Source: JAEUIX01 sp046156035
GTDB taxonomy: Bacteria > Planctomycetota > Phycisphaerae > Phycisphaerales > UBA1924
Direction of reading: 5' to 3'
Assembly (NCBI GenBank): GCA_046156035.1
Contig: JBJXEW010000050.1
Coordinates: forward strand, 1 to 64,000
Length of the DNA stretch: 64,000 bases
The first letter of the stretch is position 1. Each line of letters starts with the position of its first letter. Under the pieces are notes generated by a model, which worked only from the letters and a program-made list of their open reading frames with translations, was not told where the DNA came from and searched no databases. Below are positions 14,222 through 21,902 of the stretch, in pieces. The position numbers and the translations under genes are program-made.

Positions 14222-14642
14222 GACGGATCAGGCGGAAGCGATACCTGCCGGCGCACATCGCGCGGGCGCGCAGCGGCCACCGACCGACAAACTCCGCAAG
14301 CGTACGCGCCACGCGGGTTCCGAGCGCGCGCACGCGTGCCGTGCCGCTTGGCCCGCCCCCAGGCCTTTCTCCATGCTTCCCAGATTGCCGAGATTGTCGT
14401 GTTCTGTTCGTATTGACGGGGGGGCAAACATCCGGTAATCTATTGTCAGAGTACTTGGGTTCGCGCCCGCCCACGGCGCGCACCGCGCGAGAGGAGAGAG
14501 ACCTCGCGTCAACACGGCCTTGGTCGGTTCAGTCTGCTTCGTGCAATGGATGCCCTCGCGGCACACATTGGTTCAGGGCACACTGCACCATCGTTCACGC
14601 CCGCTGTCCGCCGGAAGGCGGCACCTTTAGAGGAGAGAGATT
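14222..14642. other. Divergent intergenic region, carB / PEP-CTERM gene
   Basis: 421 bp without a convincing gene. It holds a strong promoter for the plus-strand PEP-CTERM gene (14413-14441) and a long leader of about 190 nt ending in an AGGAG site. No regulatory RNA family is recognisable in the leader, and I could not pick out a carB promoter. Confidence 0.5.
14413..14441 (+). promoter_or_regulatory. Sigma-70-type promoter for the PEP-CTERM gene
   Basis: TTGACG (14413-14418), 17-base spacer, TAATCT (14436-14441). The start of transcription would be near 14448, giving a leader of about 195 nt before the ATG at 14643. Confidence 0.6.
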
Positions 14643-15407
14643 ATGGGTATCACCGTTCGGAACGCTGTTGTTGCGCTTGTGGCCGTCGCTGGCGCGGCTG
14701 GGATGTCGGCCGCGGCCGACACGATCATGGCCAAGTACGATGTGTTTCTGGACCCGGGCTTCAATGTCCAAGCCAAGATCCTGAACTCTGTGCCCGGCCC
14801 CGGCCCCGTGTTCTTGGACACCGGCGCGGCCCAGATCGACGGGCGCCGCCAGGACCTGCCCGCTGGCCCCGGAGAGAACCCGGATATCGCCCTGAATTTC
14901 CCCACGTTCTGCCTTGAGATTGATGCGCCCATCGACGTGAGCGTTGGCGGCGGCTTCGCCGGCAGCACGCTCACGCACCTGGTCTTCAACCTGCTGGGCG
15001 GCACCACCGACGACGGCGGTGTGACGGGACCGATCACGTTCGGCGCGAGCCGCACGCAACGCCTGGAGCGCCTGTGGGGCTCGTTCTACGACCCGAGCAT
15101 GCAGACCAACCTCACCACCGCCACCGCCTTCCAACTGGCGGTCTGGGAGATCGCCTACGAGCCCGAGGCCGGTGCGCTGGATGTGTACGACGCGCTGAGC
15201 CAGTTCTCGATCTTCAACGGCCCCAACGCCGAGGGCAACCTCGCCAACGCCTGGCTGGCCACGGTTGATGCCGCGGGCCCGGAGACGGCGTTGTACCTCC
15301 TCGTGAACGAGGACTTCCAGGACCTGATCACGCCCGTGCCGACACCCGGCGCGGCCGCGATTGGCGGCTTGGGGATCGCCGCGTGCCTGCGTCGGCGGCG
15401 GCGCTGA
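14643..15407 (+). CDS. Exported protein with PEP-CTERM-like sorting tail
   Basis: A 254-aa protein with an N-terminal signal peptide (hydrophobic to about residue 24, ending SAAA-D) and a C-terminal tripartite tail: VPTPGA, a hydrophobic Ala/Gly/Ile stretch, then RRRRR. This is the form of PEP-CTERM/exosortase sorting signals, so the protein is probably processed at the membrane and delivered to the cell surface. The centre resembles a compact beta-rich domain without a catalytic motif I recognise. AGGAG (14631-14635) is 7 bases before the ATG. It has its own promoter and stands alone. Confidence 0.8.
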   Translation: MGITVRNAVVALVAVAGAAGMSAAADTIMAKYDVFLDPGFNVQAKILNSVPGPGPVFLDTGAAQIDGRRQDLPAGPGENPDIALNFPTFCLEIDAPIDVSVGGGFAGSTLTHLVFNLLGGTTDDGGVTGPITFGASRTQRLERLWGSFYDPSMQTNLTTATAFQLAVWEIAYEPEAGALDVYDALSQFSIFNGPNAEGNLANAWLATVDAAGPETALYLLVNEDFQDLITPVPTPGAAAIGGLGIAACLRRRRR

Positions 15408-15520
15408 ACGAACAGAGCCCGACCGAGCAGTGGGGCCGGTGTGGTGGGTGCCACAGATTCGTGTGTGGATAACCTGCCAAGCCACTTGACGTTTGGCCCG
15501 AGGCCCGCAAAACTGTGTGC

Positions 15521-15670
15521 GTGTGGCAGCGGTGCATTGGGGCCGCAACCGCACCGGGGTCGGGTTCGTACAGAACAATGCACGCCGCGAGTGTCTTGTG
15601 CGGCGTTGAACAAATTCTCCTGTGTGGCGCGAGGGGGCTGGCAGCAATGTCGGCCCCCTCGGTGCCTTTT
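15521..15670 (+). ncRNA. Candidate structured small RNA
   Basis: A promoter-like TTGACG (15486-15491), N17, AAAACT (15509-15514) is followed by three perfect stems: GTGCATTG/CAATGCAC (15532-15539 with 15576-15583), CGCCGC/GCGGCG (15583-15588 with 15600-15605) and GAGGGGGC/GCCCCCTC (15631-15638 with 15653-15660), the last followed within 6 bases by TTTT. Predicted length is about 150 nt. It matches no RNA family I know. Stems are easy to find in GC-rich DNA, so this is tentative. Confidence 0.3.
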
Positions 15671-15733
15671 GGAGCGCGCATTTCCGGCTGGTGGGCGTGC
15701 CACAGATTTGTGGCAGGGCGATGCGGACGAAAA

Positions 15734-15764
15734 AGCCGCGGCTTGCGCCGGGGCCTCATTGGGC
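15734..15764. repeat. Diverged copy of the purB AGCCCGGGCTTGCG repeat
   Basis: 31 bases that match the repeat inside purB (17211-17241) at 27 positions, in the same orientation, just beyond the 3' end of purB. Confidence 0.7.
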
Positions 15765-15801
15765 GCGAGGTTTCAGGAAGGCGGCTGGTTGAAGACACGC
15801 A

Positions 15802-17385
15802 TCAGACGCGCGGGCCGCTCTCGCCGAGTTTGGCGATCTGCTCGCCGTACTGCTGGCGCAGCGGCTCGACAACCTCTTTGATGAAGCGCTCGGTCTGTTC
15901 GACGCTGCGGCCGATGTACTTCATCGGGTCCATGAGGCCCGATTCCGTCCAGTCGAGTTCGGCGGCCAGTGGCCCGCCGCGGGCTTTGCTCCAGAAGGCT
16001 TTGTCGTTCTTGAGGCGGTCGAGAAGGTCGTTGTCCAGCCCCTCGTGCTTCACGCGCATACCCGCGGCTTGGGCGTGCACGCGAATCCGCTCGTGATACG
16101 CCTGGCGGTCTCCCCCGAGTTTCACGCAGGCCATGAGGATGTTCTCGGTGGCCATAAACGGCAACTCGGCCATCAGGTTCTTGCGCACCATGGCCTCGTG
16201 CACCACCAGCCCGCTCGCCACGTTGTGCATCAGGTCGAGCGCGCCGTCGAGCGCGAGGAAGGCCTCCGGCAGCGAAAGGCGCCGGTTGCTCGAATCGTCC
16301 AGCGTGCGCTCCAGCCACTGCGTCGCGGCCGTGTCGTAGGCGTTGCCCACCAGGTTCATCACAAACCGGCACAACCCGCAGATGCGCTCGCAGCGCATGG
16401 GGTTGCGCTTGTAGGGCATCGCGCTCGAACCGATCTGCTTGTCCTCAAAGGGCTCGTCCAGTTCCTTGCGGTTGCAGAGCAGGCGGATGTCGGTGGCGAT
16501 CTTGTGGAGGACGGCCGCGCAGGAGGCGAGATCGGAGAGGATGAACGTGTCGATTACTCGGGGGTAGGTCTGGCCCGAGAGTTTCCACATCCCTGAGCGA
16601 TGCCATTCGGCCTGCAAGGTTTCGACCTTGGTCGAAGGACGAACGAAGAGCCGTTGAACAAACAGCGACTCCAGCCGATCAACGCGTTCCGTATCCCCAT
16701 CGAAGAGCGAAAGAAAAGATGCCTGCGTTCCCGTAGCCCCGCGTAGGCCCCGTGGAAACTCGTAGGGCTCCCCGAACAGGCCCTGCTCAAGCCTGTGTTG
16801 GCACACAAGCACGTCAGAGCAGTATTGAATCAGCCGTCTGCCGATCGTCAATGGCTGGGCGGCCTGAAAGTGCGTGAAGCCAAGCGTCGGGATCGTTGCG
16901 GTATTCCGAGCAACGTGGGCCAAAACCATGGCAAGCCGCAATAGTTTGTCGTGCAGCATCCACAGACTCTCGGTCCACACGATCTGGTCCGCGTTGCACA
17001 CCACATCCTGGCTCGTCATGCCGAGGTGGATGATCGGCCGCGCCTTCGGGCACGCATCCCCCAGCGCGTGCACGTGCGCCATCACATCGTGGCGCAGTTC
17101 GCGTTCGTACTTCTTGGCGAGGTCGATCTCGGCGTCGGTGATGCCGCCGGGACGGTCCACCACGGCGCGGAGGTCTTCGACCTGTTCTTTGGTGACGAGT
17201 GGCGTGCCCGAGCCCGGGCTTGCGCCCGGGCCTCCTTGGGCCGTTACTTCATGCTGCGCCTCCGCCACGGCCAGCCAGATGCGCCGCCACGTGTTGAACT
17301 TGTGCCGCGCACTCCAGAGGCGCAGCATCTCGGGGCTGGCGTTGCGCTCGGCGAGGGGCGAGGTGTATGTGTCGTTAGGGCTCAT
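15802..17385 (-). CDS. purB: Adenylosuccinate lyase PurB
   Basis: Cytoplasmic lyase acting twice in purine synthesis (SAICAR to AICAR, adenylosuccinate to AMP). A 527-aa protein of the fumarase/aspartase fold with the family signature GSSAMPYKRNPMRCE around residue 340, GMTSQDV near 115 and FTHFQAAQP near 172. The ATG at 17385 is used because similarity (SPLAERNASPEM) begins right after it; the frame upstream is REP sequence. At about residues 49-60 the peptide GGPGASPGSGTP is the translation of a palindromic repeat, placed in the loop between the first helices and the VTKEQV segment. The frame is intact. Confidence 0.95.
   Translation of the reverse strand: MSPNDTYTSPLAERNASPEMLRLWSARHKFNTWRRIWLAVAEAQHEVTAQGGPGASPGSGTPLVTKEQVEDLRAVVDRPGGITDAEIDLAKKYERELRHDVMAHVHALGDACPKARPIIHLGMTSQDVVCNADQIVWTESLWMLHDKLLRLAMVLAHVARNTATIPTLGFTHFQAAQPLTIGRRLIQYCSDVLVCQHRLEQGLFGEPYEFPRGLRGATGTQASFLSLFDGDTERVDRLESLFVQRLFVRPSTKVETLQAEWHRSGMWKLSGQTYPRVIDTFILSDLASCAAVLHKIATDIRLLCNRKELDEPFEDKQIGSSAMPYKRNPMRCERICGLCRFVMNLVGNAYDTAATQWLERTLDDSSNRRLSLPEAFLALDGALDLMHNVASGLVVHEAMVRKNLMAELPFMATENILMACVKLGGDRQAYHERIRVHAQAAGMRVKHEGLDNDLLDRLKNDKAFWSKARGGPLAAELDWTESGLMDPMKYIGRSVEQTERFIKEVVEPLRQQYGEQIAKLGESGPRV
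17211..17241. repeat. Palindromic repeat inside purB
   Basis: AGCCCGGGC, a TTGC loop, GCCCGGGCCTCC and TTGGGC. Read on the minus strand it gives a G/P/A/S-rich peptide in frame with PurB. A second, diverged copy lies at 15734-15764. Confidence 0.8.
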
Positions 17386-17403
17386 GCTGTTGCAGGGTAC
17401 GGA

Positions 17404-17497
17404 ACATGCAGCCCGACCGTGAGGGAGGGCTTTGCTGGCGGGGTGAAAGGCCAAGCCCTCCCTCACGGTCGGGCTGCATGTCGGTCGGGCTGCATGT
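17404..17497. repeat. REP palindrome upstream of the transposase
   Basis: A perfect inverted repeat with 29-base arms (17404-17432 and 17453-17481; core GCCCGACCGTGAGGGAGGGC) around a 20-base loop, followed by a short copy of its outer part, GGTCGGGCTGCATGT (17483-17497). It lies 18 bp from the purB start codon and just upstream of the Y1 transposase. Confidence 0.9.
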
Positions 17498-17543
17498 TGG
17501 AAGGGCTGCGCGTGGTCGGGCCGGATGCCGGTATTCTGCACGT

Positions 17544-18017
17544 GTGTTCAACACGCCGTTGGGCTATTTCATCTCGTTCCGCACGTACGGCACATGGCTT
17601 CATGGTGATGAGCGCGGCTCGGTGGACCGCCGACACAACCGGTATGGCGAGCCCATGCTTGCCGCGAGCAAGGCACGAGAGGCGTGGGAAGAGGCGGAAC
17701 TTGAGTCTGTGCCGCGCGTGCTCACCGCGGAGCAGCGCACGGTTGTTGACAGCGCGGTGCGAGCCGTCTGCGTGCATCGTGCGTGGAGCCTGCACGAACT
17801 GAATGTTCGCACGAACCATGTTCATGTGGTCGTTACCGCTCCGAGCCCGCCCGAGGTGGTGATGAACGCGTTCAAGGTCTGGGCCACGCGGCAGTTGCGT
17901 TCGGTGGGCTTGGTCGGGCCGGAGGACAAGGTGTGGTCTCGTCACGGCAGCACCATTTACCTTTTTCGCGCGGAGAACTTCGATGAGAAATGCAAGTACG
18001 TGCGGGAGTGCCAGTGA
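17544..18017 (+). CDS. REP-associated tyrosine transposase (RAYT-like, Y1/HUH)
   Basis: A 157-aa single-strand transposase of the IS200/Y1 superfamily. It starts with the family beginning VFNTPLGYFISFRTYGTWL, carries the metal-binding HUH motif as H-V-H (His 92 and 94, in TNHVHVVV) and ends with the presumed catalytic tyrosine in KCKYVREC (Tyr 152). RAYT proteins nick and rejoin REP palindromes. Here REP sequences flank the gene on both sides, which fits. The GTG at 17544 is chosen because similarity starts at that residue; the longer frame to 17406 only translates REP DNA. It looks intact. Confidence 0.85.
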   Translation: MFNTPLGYFISFRTYGTWLHGDERGSVDRRHNRYGEPMLAASKAREAWEEAELESVPRVLTAEQRTVVDSAVRAVCVHRAWSLHELNVRTNHVHVVVTAPSPPEVVMNAFKVWATRQLRSVGLVGPEDKVWSRHGSTIYLFRAENFDEKCKYVRECQ

Positions 18018-18041
18018 AGGTGCTGCGAGACGGGGAAGGCA

Positions 18042-18118
18042 AAGCCCTCCCTGACGGTCGGGCTGCATGTCGGTCGGGCTGCATGTTTGAGGGGCTGCAT
18101 GTTTGAGGGGCTGCATGT
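18042..18118. repeat. REP cluster downstream of the transposase
   Basis: A 29-base unit (18042-18070) matching the right arm of the upstream REP with one mismatch, then CGGTCGGGCTGCATGT (18071-18086) and two copies of TTGAGGGGCTGCATGT (18087-18102, 18103-18118). The last copy runs into the first base of the uvrC stop codon. Confidence 0.9.
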
Positions 18119-19542
18119 CACTCTCCGGTGGTCTTCTTCCGCCGCAGCACGTGGTGGTACGCCTGCGCAAACCGGTGGGCCTCATCGCGCACGCTCTGCA
18201 GGAGCCGCAGCCCTGCGTTCGTGCGCGGCAGGCGCACCGGCTGGGCCTCGCGCTGGATGTAGACGAGTTCCTCCTTCTTGGCAAGGCTGATGACCATCGG
18301 CGGCTTCACGCTCAACTGCTCGAACGCCTCCAGCGCAGCGTGCAACTGGCCCAGGCCGCCATCGATCAGGATCACCTCCGGGTACAACTCCTGCCCCTCG
18401 CCCGCCTCGCGGTAGCGGCGGCTCACCACCTCGCGAATGGCCATGTAATCATCGTTGCTCACGGTGCTGATCTTGTAGCGGCGGTATTCCTCCTTGAAGG
18501 GGCGGCCGTCGACGAAGCAGACCTTGCTGCCCACGGTCTCGCCGCCCATGAGGTGGGCGATGTCGATGCCTTCGACGCAGCGGATGGGCTCTTCGAGGCC
18601 CAGGGTTTTCTGCAGGGACTTGAGGCCTTGTTGGGGGTTGAGGTAGGCGATCTCGGTTTCGGGCTGAAAGCCGTCGGATGCCGCGGCACGCTCGTCGAGT
18701 TTCTCGATGGCGTTGATCTGGTCGCGCAGGGCCGCGGCCTGCTCGAAGTTCAGGTTCTTGCTGGCGTCCTCCATGGCCTGGCGCATCTCGCGGAGCATGG
18801 CGGAGCGTTTGGAGCCGATGAAGCGGACGAAGCGGTCCACATCCGCCCCGTAGGCCGAAACGGAGATGCGGTCTGCGCAGGGCGCGGTGCACTGGCCGAT
18901 AGCCGCGAGAATGCAGGGGCGGAAGGAGCGGTTCTTGGGGTCGCCGGCGACGATGTCCAGAGAACATGTGCGAAACTTGAACGCGCGCTGAAGGAGTTGC
19001 ACCGCATCGCGCAGGGCGGCGGAGTTGGTGAACGGCCCGAAGACCTTGGCCCCCTTGACGAGCGCGGCCAGGTCCGGGTCGCCGCGGCCGGCGGGGTTGC
19101 GCGTGATGAAGACGCGGGGAAAATCCTCGCGCTGCGTGATGACGAGGTAGGGGTAACTCTTGCCGTCCGTCATGCTCACGTTGAAGCGTGGCTTGATGTC
19201 TTTGATGAGGCGGTTCTCGGCGAGCAGGGCCTCCCACTCGCCCTCGCACTCGATCACGTCGAAGTCGTGCACGATGCCGAGCATGGGCTGCTTCTTGAGG
19301 CCCAGGTCGGCCGAGGGCACGAAATAACTCGCCACCCGATCGGGGAGGCGGTTGGCCTTGCCGACATAGATGACGACACCCTTGGCGTCTTTCATCAGGT
19401 AGACGCCGGGCACGAGCGGCAGCGCACGGGCCTTGGCGGAGAGCCGCGCGAGGCGAGCGGCGGAGGATTCGGGTTGCTCGTGCGTTTCGCCGGGCACGGG
19501 GGAACGGTAAGGGCGGGTGCGTCTGCCGCGGCGGGGGATCAA
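18118..19542 (-). CDS. uvrC: Excinuclease subunit UvrC, lacking the C-terminal HhH domain
   Basis: Nuclease subunit of UvrABC repair, making the two incisions around DNA damage. Present: GIY-YIG domain (PGVYLMKDAKG...YVGKANRL), four cysteines (CSLDI, RPC, GQCTAPC) like the cluster ligands of E. coli UvrC, a UVR motif (NFEQAAALRDQI) and the RNase H-like domain ending DEAHRFAQAYH. The protein stops at about 474 aa where E. coli UvrC (610 aa) continues into tandem helix-hairpin-helix motifs, and REP DNA begins at the stop codon. The frame opens with TTG at 19542, overlapping the upstream ORF's stop as TTGA; the true start may lie further in. Some relatives may naturally lack the HhH part. Confidence 0.9.
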   Translation of the reverse strand: MIPRRGRRTRPYRSPVPGETHEQPESSAARLARLSAKARALPLVPGVYLMKDAKGVVIYVGKANRLPDRVASYFVPSADLGLKKQPMLGIVHDFDVIECEGEWEALLAENRLIKDIKPRFNVSMTDGKSYPYLVITQREDFPRVFITRNPAGRGDPDLAALVKGAKVFGPFTNSAALRDAVQLLQRAFKFRTCSLDIVAGDPKNRSFRPCILAAIGQCTAPCADRISVSAYGADVDRFVRFIGSKRSAMLREMRQAMEDASKNLNFEQAAALRDQINAIEKLDERAAASDGFQPETEIAYLNPQQGLKSLQKTLGLEEPIRCVEGIDIAHLMGGETVGSKVCFVDGRPFKEEYRRYKISTVSNDDYMAIREVVSRRYREAGEGQELYPEVILIDGGLGQLHAALEAFEQLSVKPPMVISLAKKEELVYIQREAQPVRLPRTNAGLRLLQSVRDEAHRFAQAYHHVLRRKKTTGE

Positions 19543-20381
19543 CTGGTGTTGGGAGAGGGCGGCGAGGTTGGGGAGAGGCGGCGCAGGGTGAACAGGCGGC
19601 GGCTCAGGGAAGCGAAGATGTTCGTGGCGGGTGGGATGGTGGTGGGGCGGGAGACGGGCGAGTTGATCGGCACCGACTCACTCGCAGAGCCTCGCGAGTC
19701 GGTGGCACGGGAGGCGGTGAAGATGTCTGTTGCGGGCGGAAGCGTGAGGCGTGTGCGGGGGTAGATCGCTGTGGCGGGCGGCGAGAGGTTCGCCTCCGGG
19801 GCATTGAGCCCCGGAGGCGAAGGTGTGTTCTCATGCAGCACACCGGGGGTGCCGCTGCGCGGCAACCCCCGGCTACTCACCTGCACCGCTTCGCGGTGTG
19901 GAAAGTGGGCGGACGGGACGTCCGCACCACCGGGTGCAGAGGTGGCAGCGGTCCGGCGTGGTGTGTGGTTGGCGATGCGGAGGAGTGTGGCGGCGGTGCG
20001 GCGCGTGGATTCGCGCTGGCGGAGGCGGAGTGCGAGGTGGCGCGGGTTGGCCGTGTCGAGGGCTGCGTTCTCGGCGGGGTTGTCGCTGGCGGTGAGGAGG
20101 TGGCCTAGGGCGGTGGCCGCGGCGGCGAGGTGCTGGGCGGCGACGAGGCGGGCGCGCCGGGCGGCGAGTGTGTGGAGATCGTCGAGGCGCTGGGCGATGT
20201 CGGGCTGGGTCATCCACGCGGCGAGGGCTTCGAGCGAGGTGTGTGCGGAGAGGGCGATGTCGAGGAGGGAGTGGGATGAATCGGTGAGGAGTTCGAGGAG
20301 GAGGGGAACAGCAGCGGGGGGTGGCGAGAAGAACGCGAGTTGTTCAGCGCCACGATTCGGCTCGCCGTCCGGCGGCCTCAT
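19539..20381 (-). CDS. Hypothetical protein with repeat-derived C-terminal half
   Basis: A 280-aa frame of unknown function. Residues about 25-150 are helical and gene-like (LLELLTDSSHSLLDIAL...SLEALAAWMTQPDIAQRLDDLHTLAARRARLVAAQHLAAAATALGHLL is its style), resembling small helix-turn-helix proteins with a following all-helical segment. The rest is P/T/S-rich and corresponds to at least four different palindromic repeats. The ATG at 20381 precedes the helical part; an open frame extends to 20576 but looks non-coding. The stop overlaps the TTG of uvrC. It may be a real gene whose 3' end was rebuilt by repeat insertion. Confidence 0.4.
   Translation of the reverse strand: MRPPDGEPNRGAEQLAFFSPPPAAVPLLLELLTDSSHSLLDIALSAHTSLEALAAWMTQPDIAQRLDDLHTLAARRARLVAAQHLAAAATALGHLLTASDNPAENAALDTANPRHLALRLRQRESTRRTAATLLRIANHTPRRTAATSAPGGADVPSAHFPHREAVQVSSRGLPRSGTPGVLHENTPSPPGLNAPEANLSPPATAIYPRTRLTLPPATDIFTASRATDSRGSASESVPINSPVSRPTTIPPATNIFASLSRRLFTLRRLSPTSPPSPNTS
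19671..19709. repeat. CACCGACTC/GCGAGTCGGTG palindrome, copy 1
   Basis: 39 bases with 36 matches to the copy at 33687-33725. It lies inside the 3' half of the hypothetical ORF ending at 19539. Confidence 0.8.
19789..19821. repeat. Perfect 14-bp-arm palindrome
   Basis: TTCGCCTCCGGGGC and its exact complement around a 5-base ATTGA loop, part of the repeat cluster inside the hypothetical ORF. Confidence 0.8.
19843..19898. repeat. Double-hairpin repeat
   Basis: A hairpin CCGGGGGTGCCGC/GCGGCAACCCCCGG (19843-19872, one extra A) followed by CACCGC-TTC-GCGGTG (19884-19898). It is directly followed by a copy of the GGCGGAC/GTCCGCC repeat. Confidence 0.75.
19908..19931. repeat. Palindromic repeat (GGCGGAC/GTCCGCC family), copy 3
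   Basis: Same 24 bases as the other copies except that the right tail reads GCACCACC. It ends the repeat cluster within the hypothetical ORF. Confidence 0.8.
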
Positions 20382-20549
20382 CGTGGGCGTGAGGGGTGAG
20401 TCGTGCGGGATGGTGGAGGCCGTGTCCACGCGGAGAGGATGGCGCGTGGGCGGGAAAAGGCAAGGGCGGAAACGCGGAGGGACGCGTGTTGGCGCGCAAA
20501 CGTGGTTGTTGGGTGACAGGGTGGTGTCAGTGAAGAGGAGACTTGTCGA

Positions 20550-20574
20550 CCCCACTCGGAGAGTGGGGGTACCC
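20550..20574. repeat. CCCCACTC/GAGTGGGG palindrome with GGTACCC tail, copy 1
   Basis: Eight-base arms around GGA, then GGTACCC. It adjoins the stop of the amidohydrolase gene and matches the copy at 21874-21898 on the other side of that gene. Confidence 0.75.
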
Positions 20575-20579
20575 AAGCA

Positions 20580-21794
20580 TCACGCGGTAGCCAGGCGGCA
20601 GAACATCTCGATGCCTGTGGGCATGGCGTCGTCGTTGAAGTCAAAGTCCGGCTGGTGGAGCGTGGCGAACTTTTCGCCAGCCGCGCCCGGCTTGCGCAGG
20701 CCCAGGCAGAAGAAGACCGCCGCGGCGTGCTGGGCGTAGTACGAGAAATCTTCACCGCCCATGGTGGGGTGGGGCATGGTCAGCACGCGCTCGGGGCCCA
20801 GGCCGGCGCGGGCGATGCGGAAGAACTCGTCGGTGAGTGCTGCGTCGTTGTGCGTGACCGGGTAGCCCTCGTTGAGTTCGACCTCGGCGCGGCAGCCCAG
20901 GGCGGTGGCCACGCCTTCGCAGACCTCGCGCACGCGCGAGCGGGCGAGGGCTCGCGTCTCGGGCCGCAGGGCGCGGATGGTGCCTATGAAACTGGTTTTC
21001 TCGGGGATGATGTTGGTGGCGGTGCCGCCCTCGACCTTGCCGATGGTGACGACGACGCTGTCGAGCGGGCCGATGTTGCGGCTGACGACGGTTTGCAGGG
21101 CGACGATGACGTGCGCGGCGCACACGATGGTGTCGCGCGAGTAGTGCGGGTAGGCGCCGTGGGCCTGTGTGCCGTGGATGGTGACGCGGATCTCGTCTGT
21201 GCTTGCCAAGAGCGGCCCGGGGCGCGTGGCGACGGTGCCCAGGGGCAGATCGGGCCAGCCGTGCAGGCCGAACATCTTCTCAACGCGCGGGCCGATGACC
21301 TTGCCGTCGAGCACGCCCTCTTTGCAGAAGCGGTCGGCGCCGCCGCCGCCTTCTTCGGCGGGCTGGAAGAAGAGGAGGATGGAGCGTGGGCGGTGGGCGA
21401 GTTTGGAGAGGACGCGTGCCGCGCCGATGAGCATGGCGGTGTGGCCGTCGTGGCCGCAGGCGTGCATGAGGCCGGGGGTGGTGCTGGCGTAGGGCACGCC
21501 GGTCTGCTCGGTGATGGGGAGGCAGTCCATGTCGGCGCGCAGGCCGACGGCGGGTTGGTTTTGAGCCGCGGGGTCAGTCGCTTCGATCAGGCCCACCACG
21601 CCCGTGCCGCCCGCGAGGCCGGCGATGTGCTTGATGCCGATGGCGGCGAGTTCACGCTGCACCACGCCGCTGGTGCGGTGCTCGTGGTAGCCGAGTTCGG
21701 GGTGGGCGTGCAGGTCGTGGCGGAGTGCCGCGAGCGAGGGCAACTCGGCGGCGATGAGGTCGCGGAGGCGGGCGGTGTCTGGGGCGGTGGGCAT
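20580..21794 (-). CDS. M20 family metallo-amidohydrolase (M20D type)
   Basis: A 404-aa zinc-dependent hydrolase of the N-acyl/IAA-amino-acid hydrolase subgroup, which removes acyl or other groups from amino acids or peptides. Metal-site motifs: HACGHDGH at residues 111-118, PAEEGG at 145-150, LHGWPDLPLGT, and MGGEDFSYY near the C-terminus. Hippurate hydrolase, N-acetyl-diaminopimelate deacetylase and carboxypeptidase activities all occur in this subgroup, so the substrate is open. It is a single gene with repeats of one family at both ends (20550, 21874). Confidence 0.88.
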   Translation of the reverse strand: MPTAPDTARLRDLIAAELPSLAALRHDLHAHPELGYHEHRTSGVVQRELAAIGIKHIAGLAGGTGVVGLIEATDPAAQNQPAVGLRADMDCLPITEQTGVPYASTTPGLMHACGHDGHTAMLIGAARVLSKLAHRPRSILLFFQPAEEGGGGADRFCKEGVLDGKVIGPRVEKMFGLHGWPDLPLGTVATRPGPLLASTDEIRVTIHGTQAHGAYPHYSRDTIVCAAHVIVALQTVVSRNIGPLDSVVVTIGKVEGGTATNIIPEKTSFIGTIRALRPETRALARSRVREVCEGVATALGCRAEVELNEGYPVTHNDAALTDEFFRIARAGLGPERVLTMPHPTMGGEDFSYYAQHAAAVFFCLGLRKPGAAGEKFATLHQPDFDFNDDAMPTGIEMFCRLATA

Positions 21795-21873
21795 GCGGGC
21801 AATCGTATGAACGGTGCGGCCGGTGCGCGGTGCGTTGTTTGTTGCCGAACCGTGTCTCGGTCTTGAAGAAAGG

Positions 21874-21898
21874 CCCGGCTCGGAGAGCCGGGGTACCC
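21874..21898. repeat. CCCGGCTC/GAGCCGGG palindrome with GTACCC tail, copy 2
   Basis: Same layout as the copy at 20550 (CTCGGAGAG core and GGGTACCC tail), with paired changes in the arms. It lies in the gap between the amidohydrolase start and the thrC stop. Confidence 0.75.
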
Positions 21899-21902
21899 GG
21901 GC

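Larger units (their letters stand above)
15408..15801. other. Intergenic region with repeats and a possible structured RNA
   Basis: About 394 bp between convergent genes. It contains two near-identical 16-base copies of GTGCCACAGATTYGTG at 15448 and 15697, a promoter-like TTGACG-N17-AAAACT, three consecutive perfect stems (see 15521-15670) and a diverged copy of the purB repeat at 15734-15764. Confidence 0.5.

Noticed and set aside
15464..15472. Perfect DnaA box TGTGGATAA
   Set aside because: It is single, far from dnaA and without an AT-rich unwinding region or neighbouring boxes; one copy in 64 kb is near chance expectation, so it is not called an origin.
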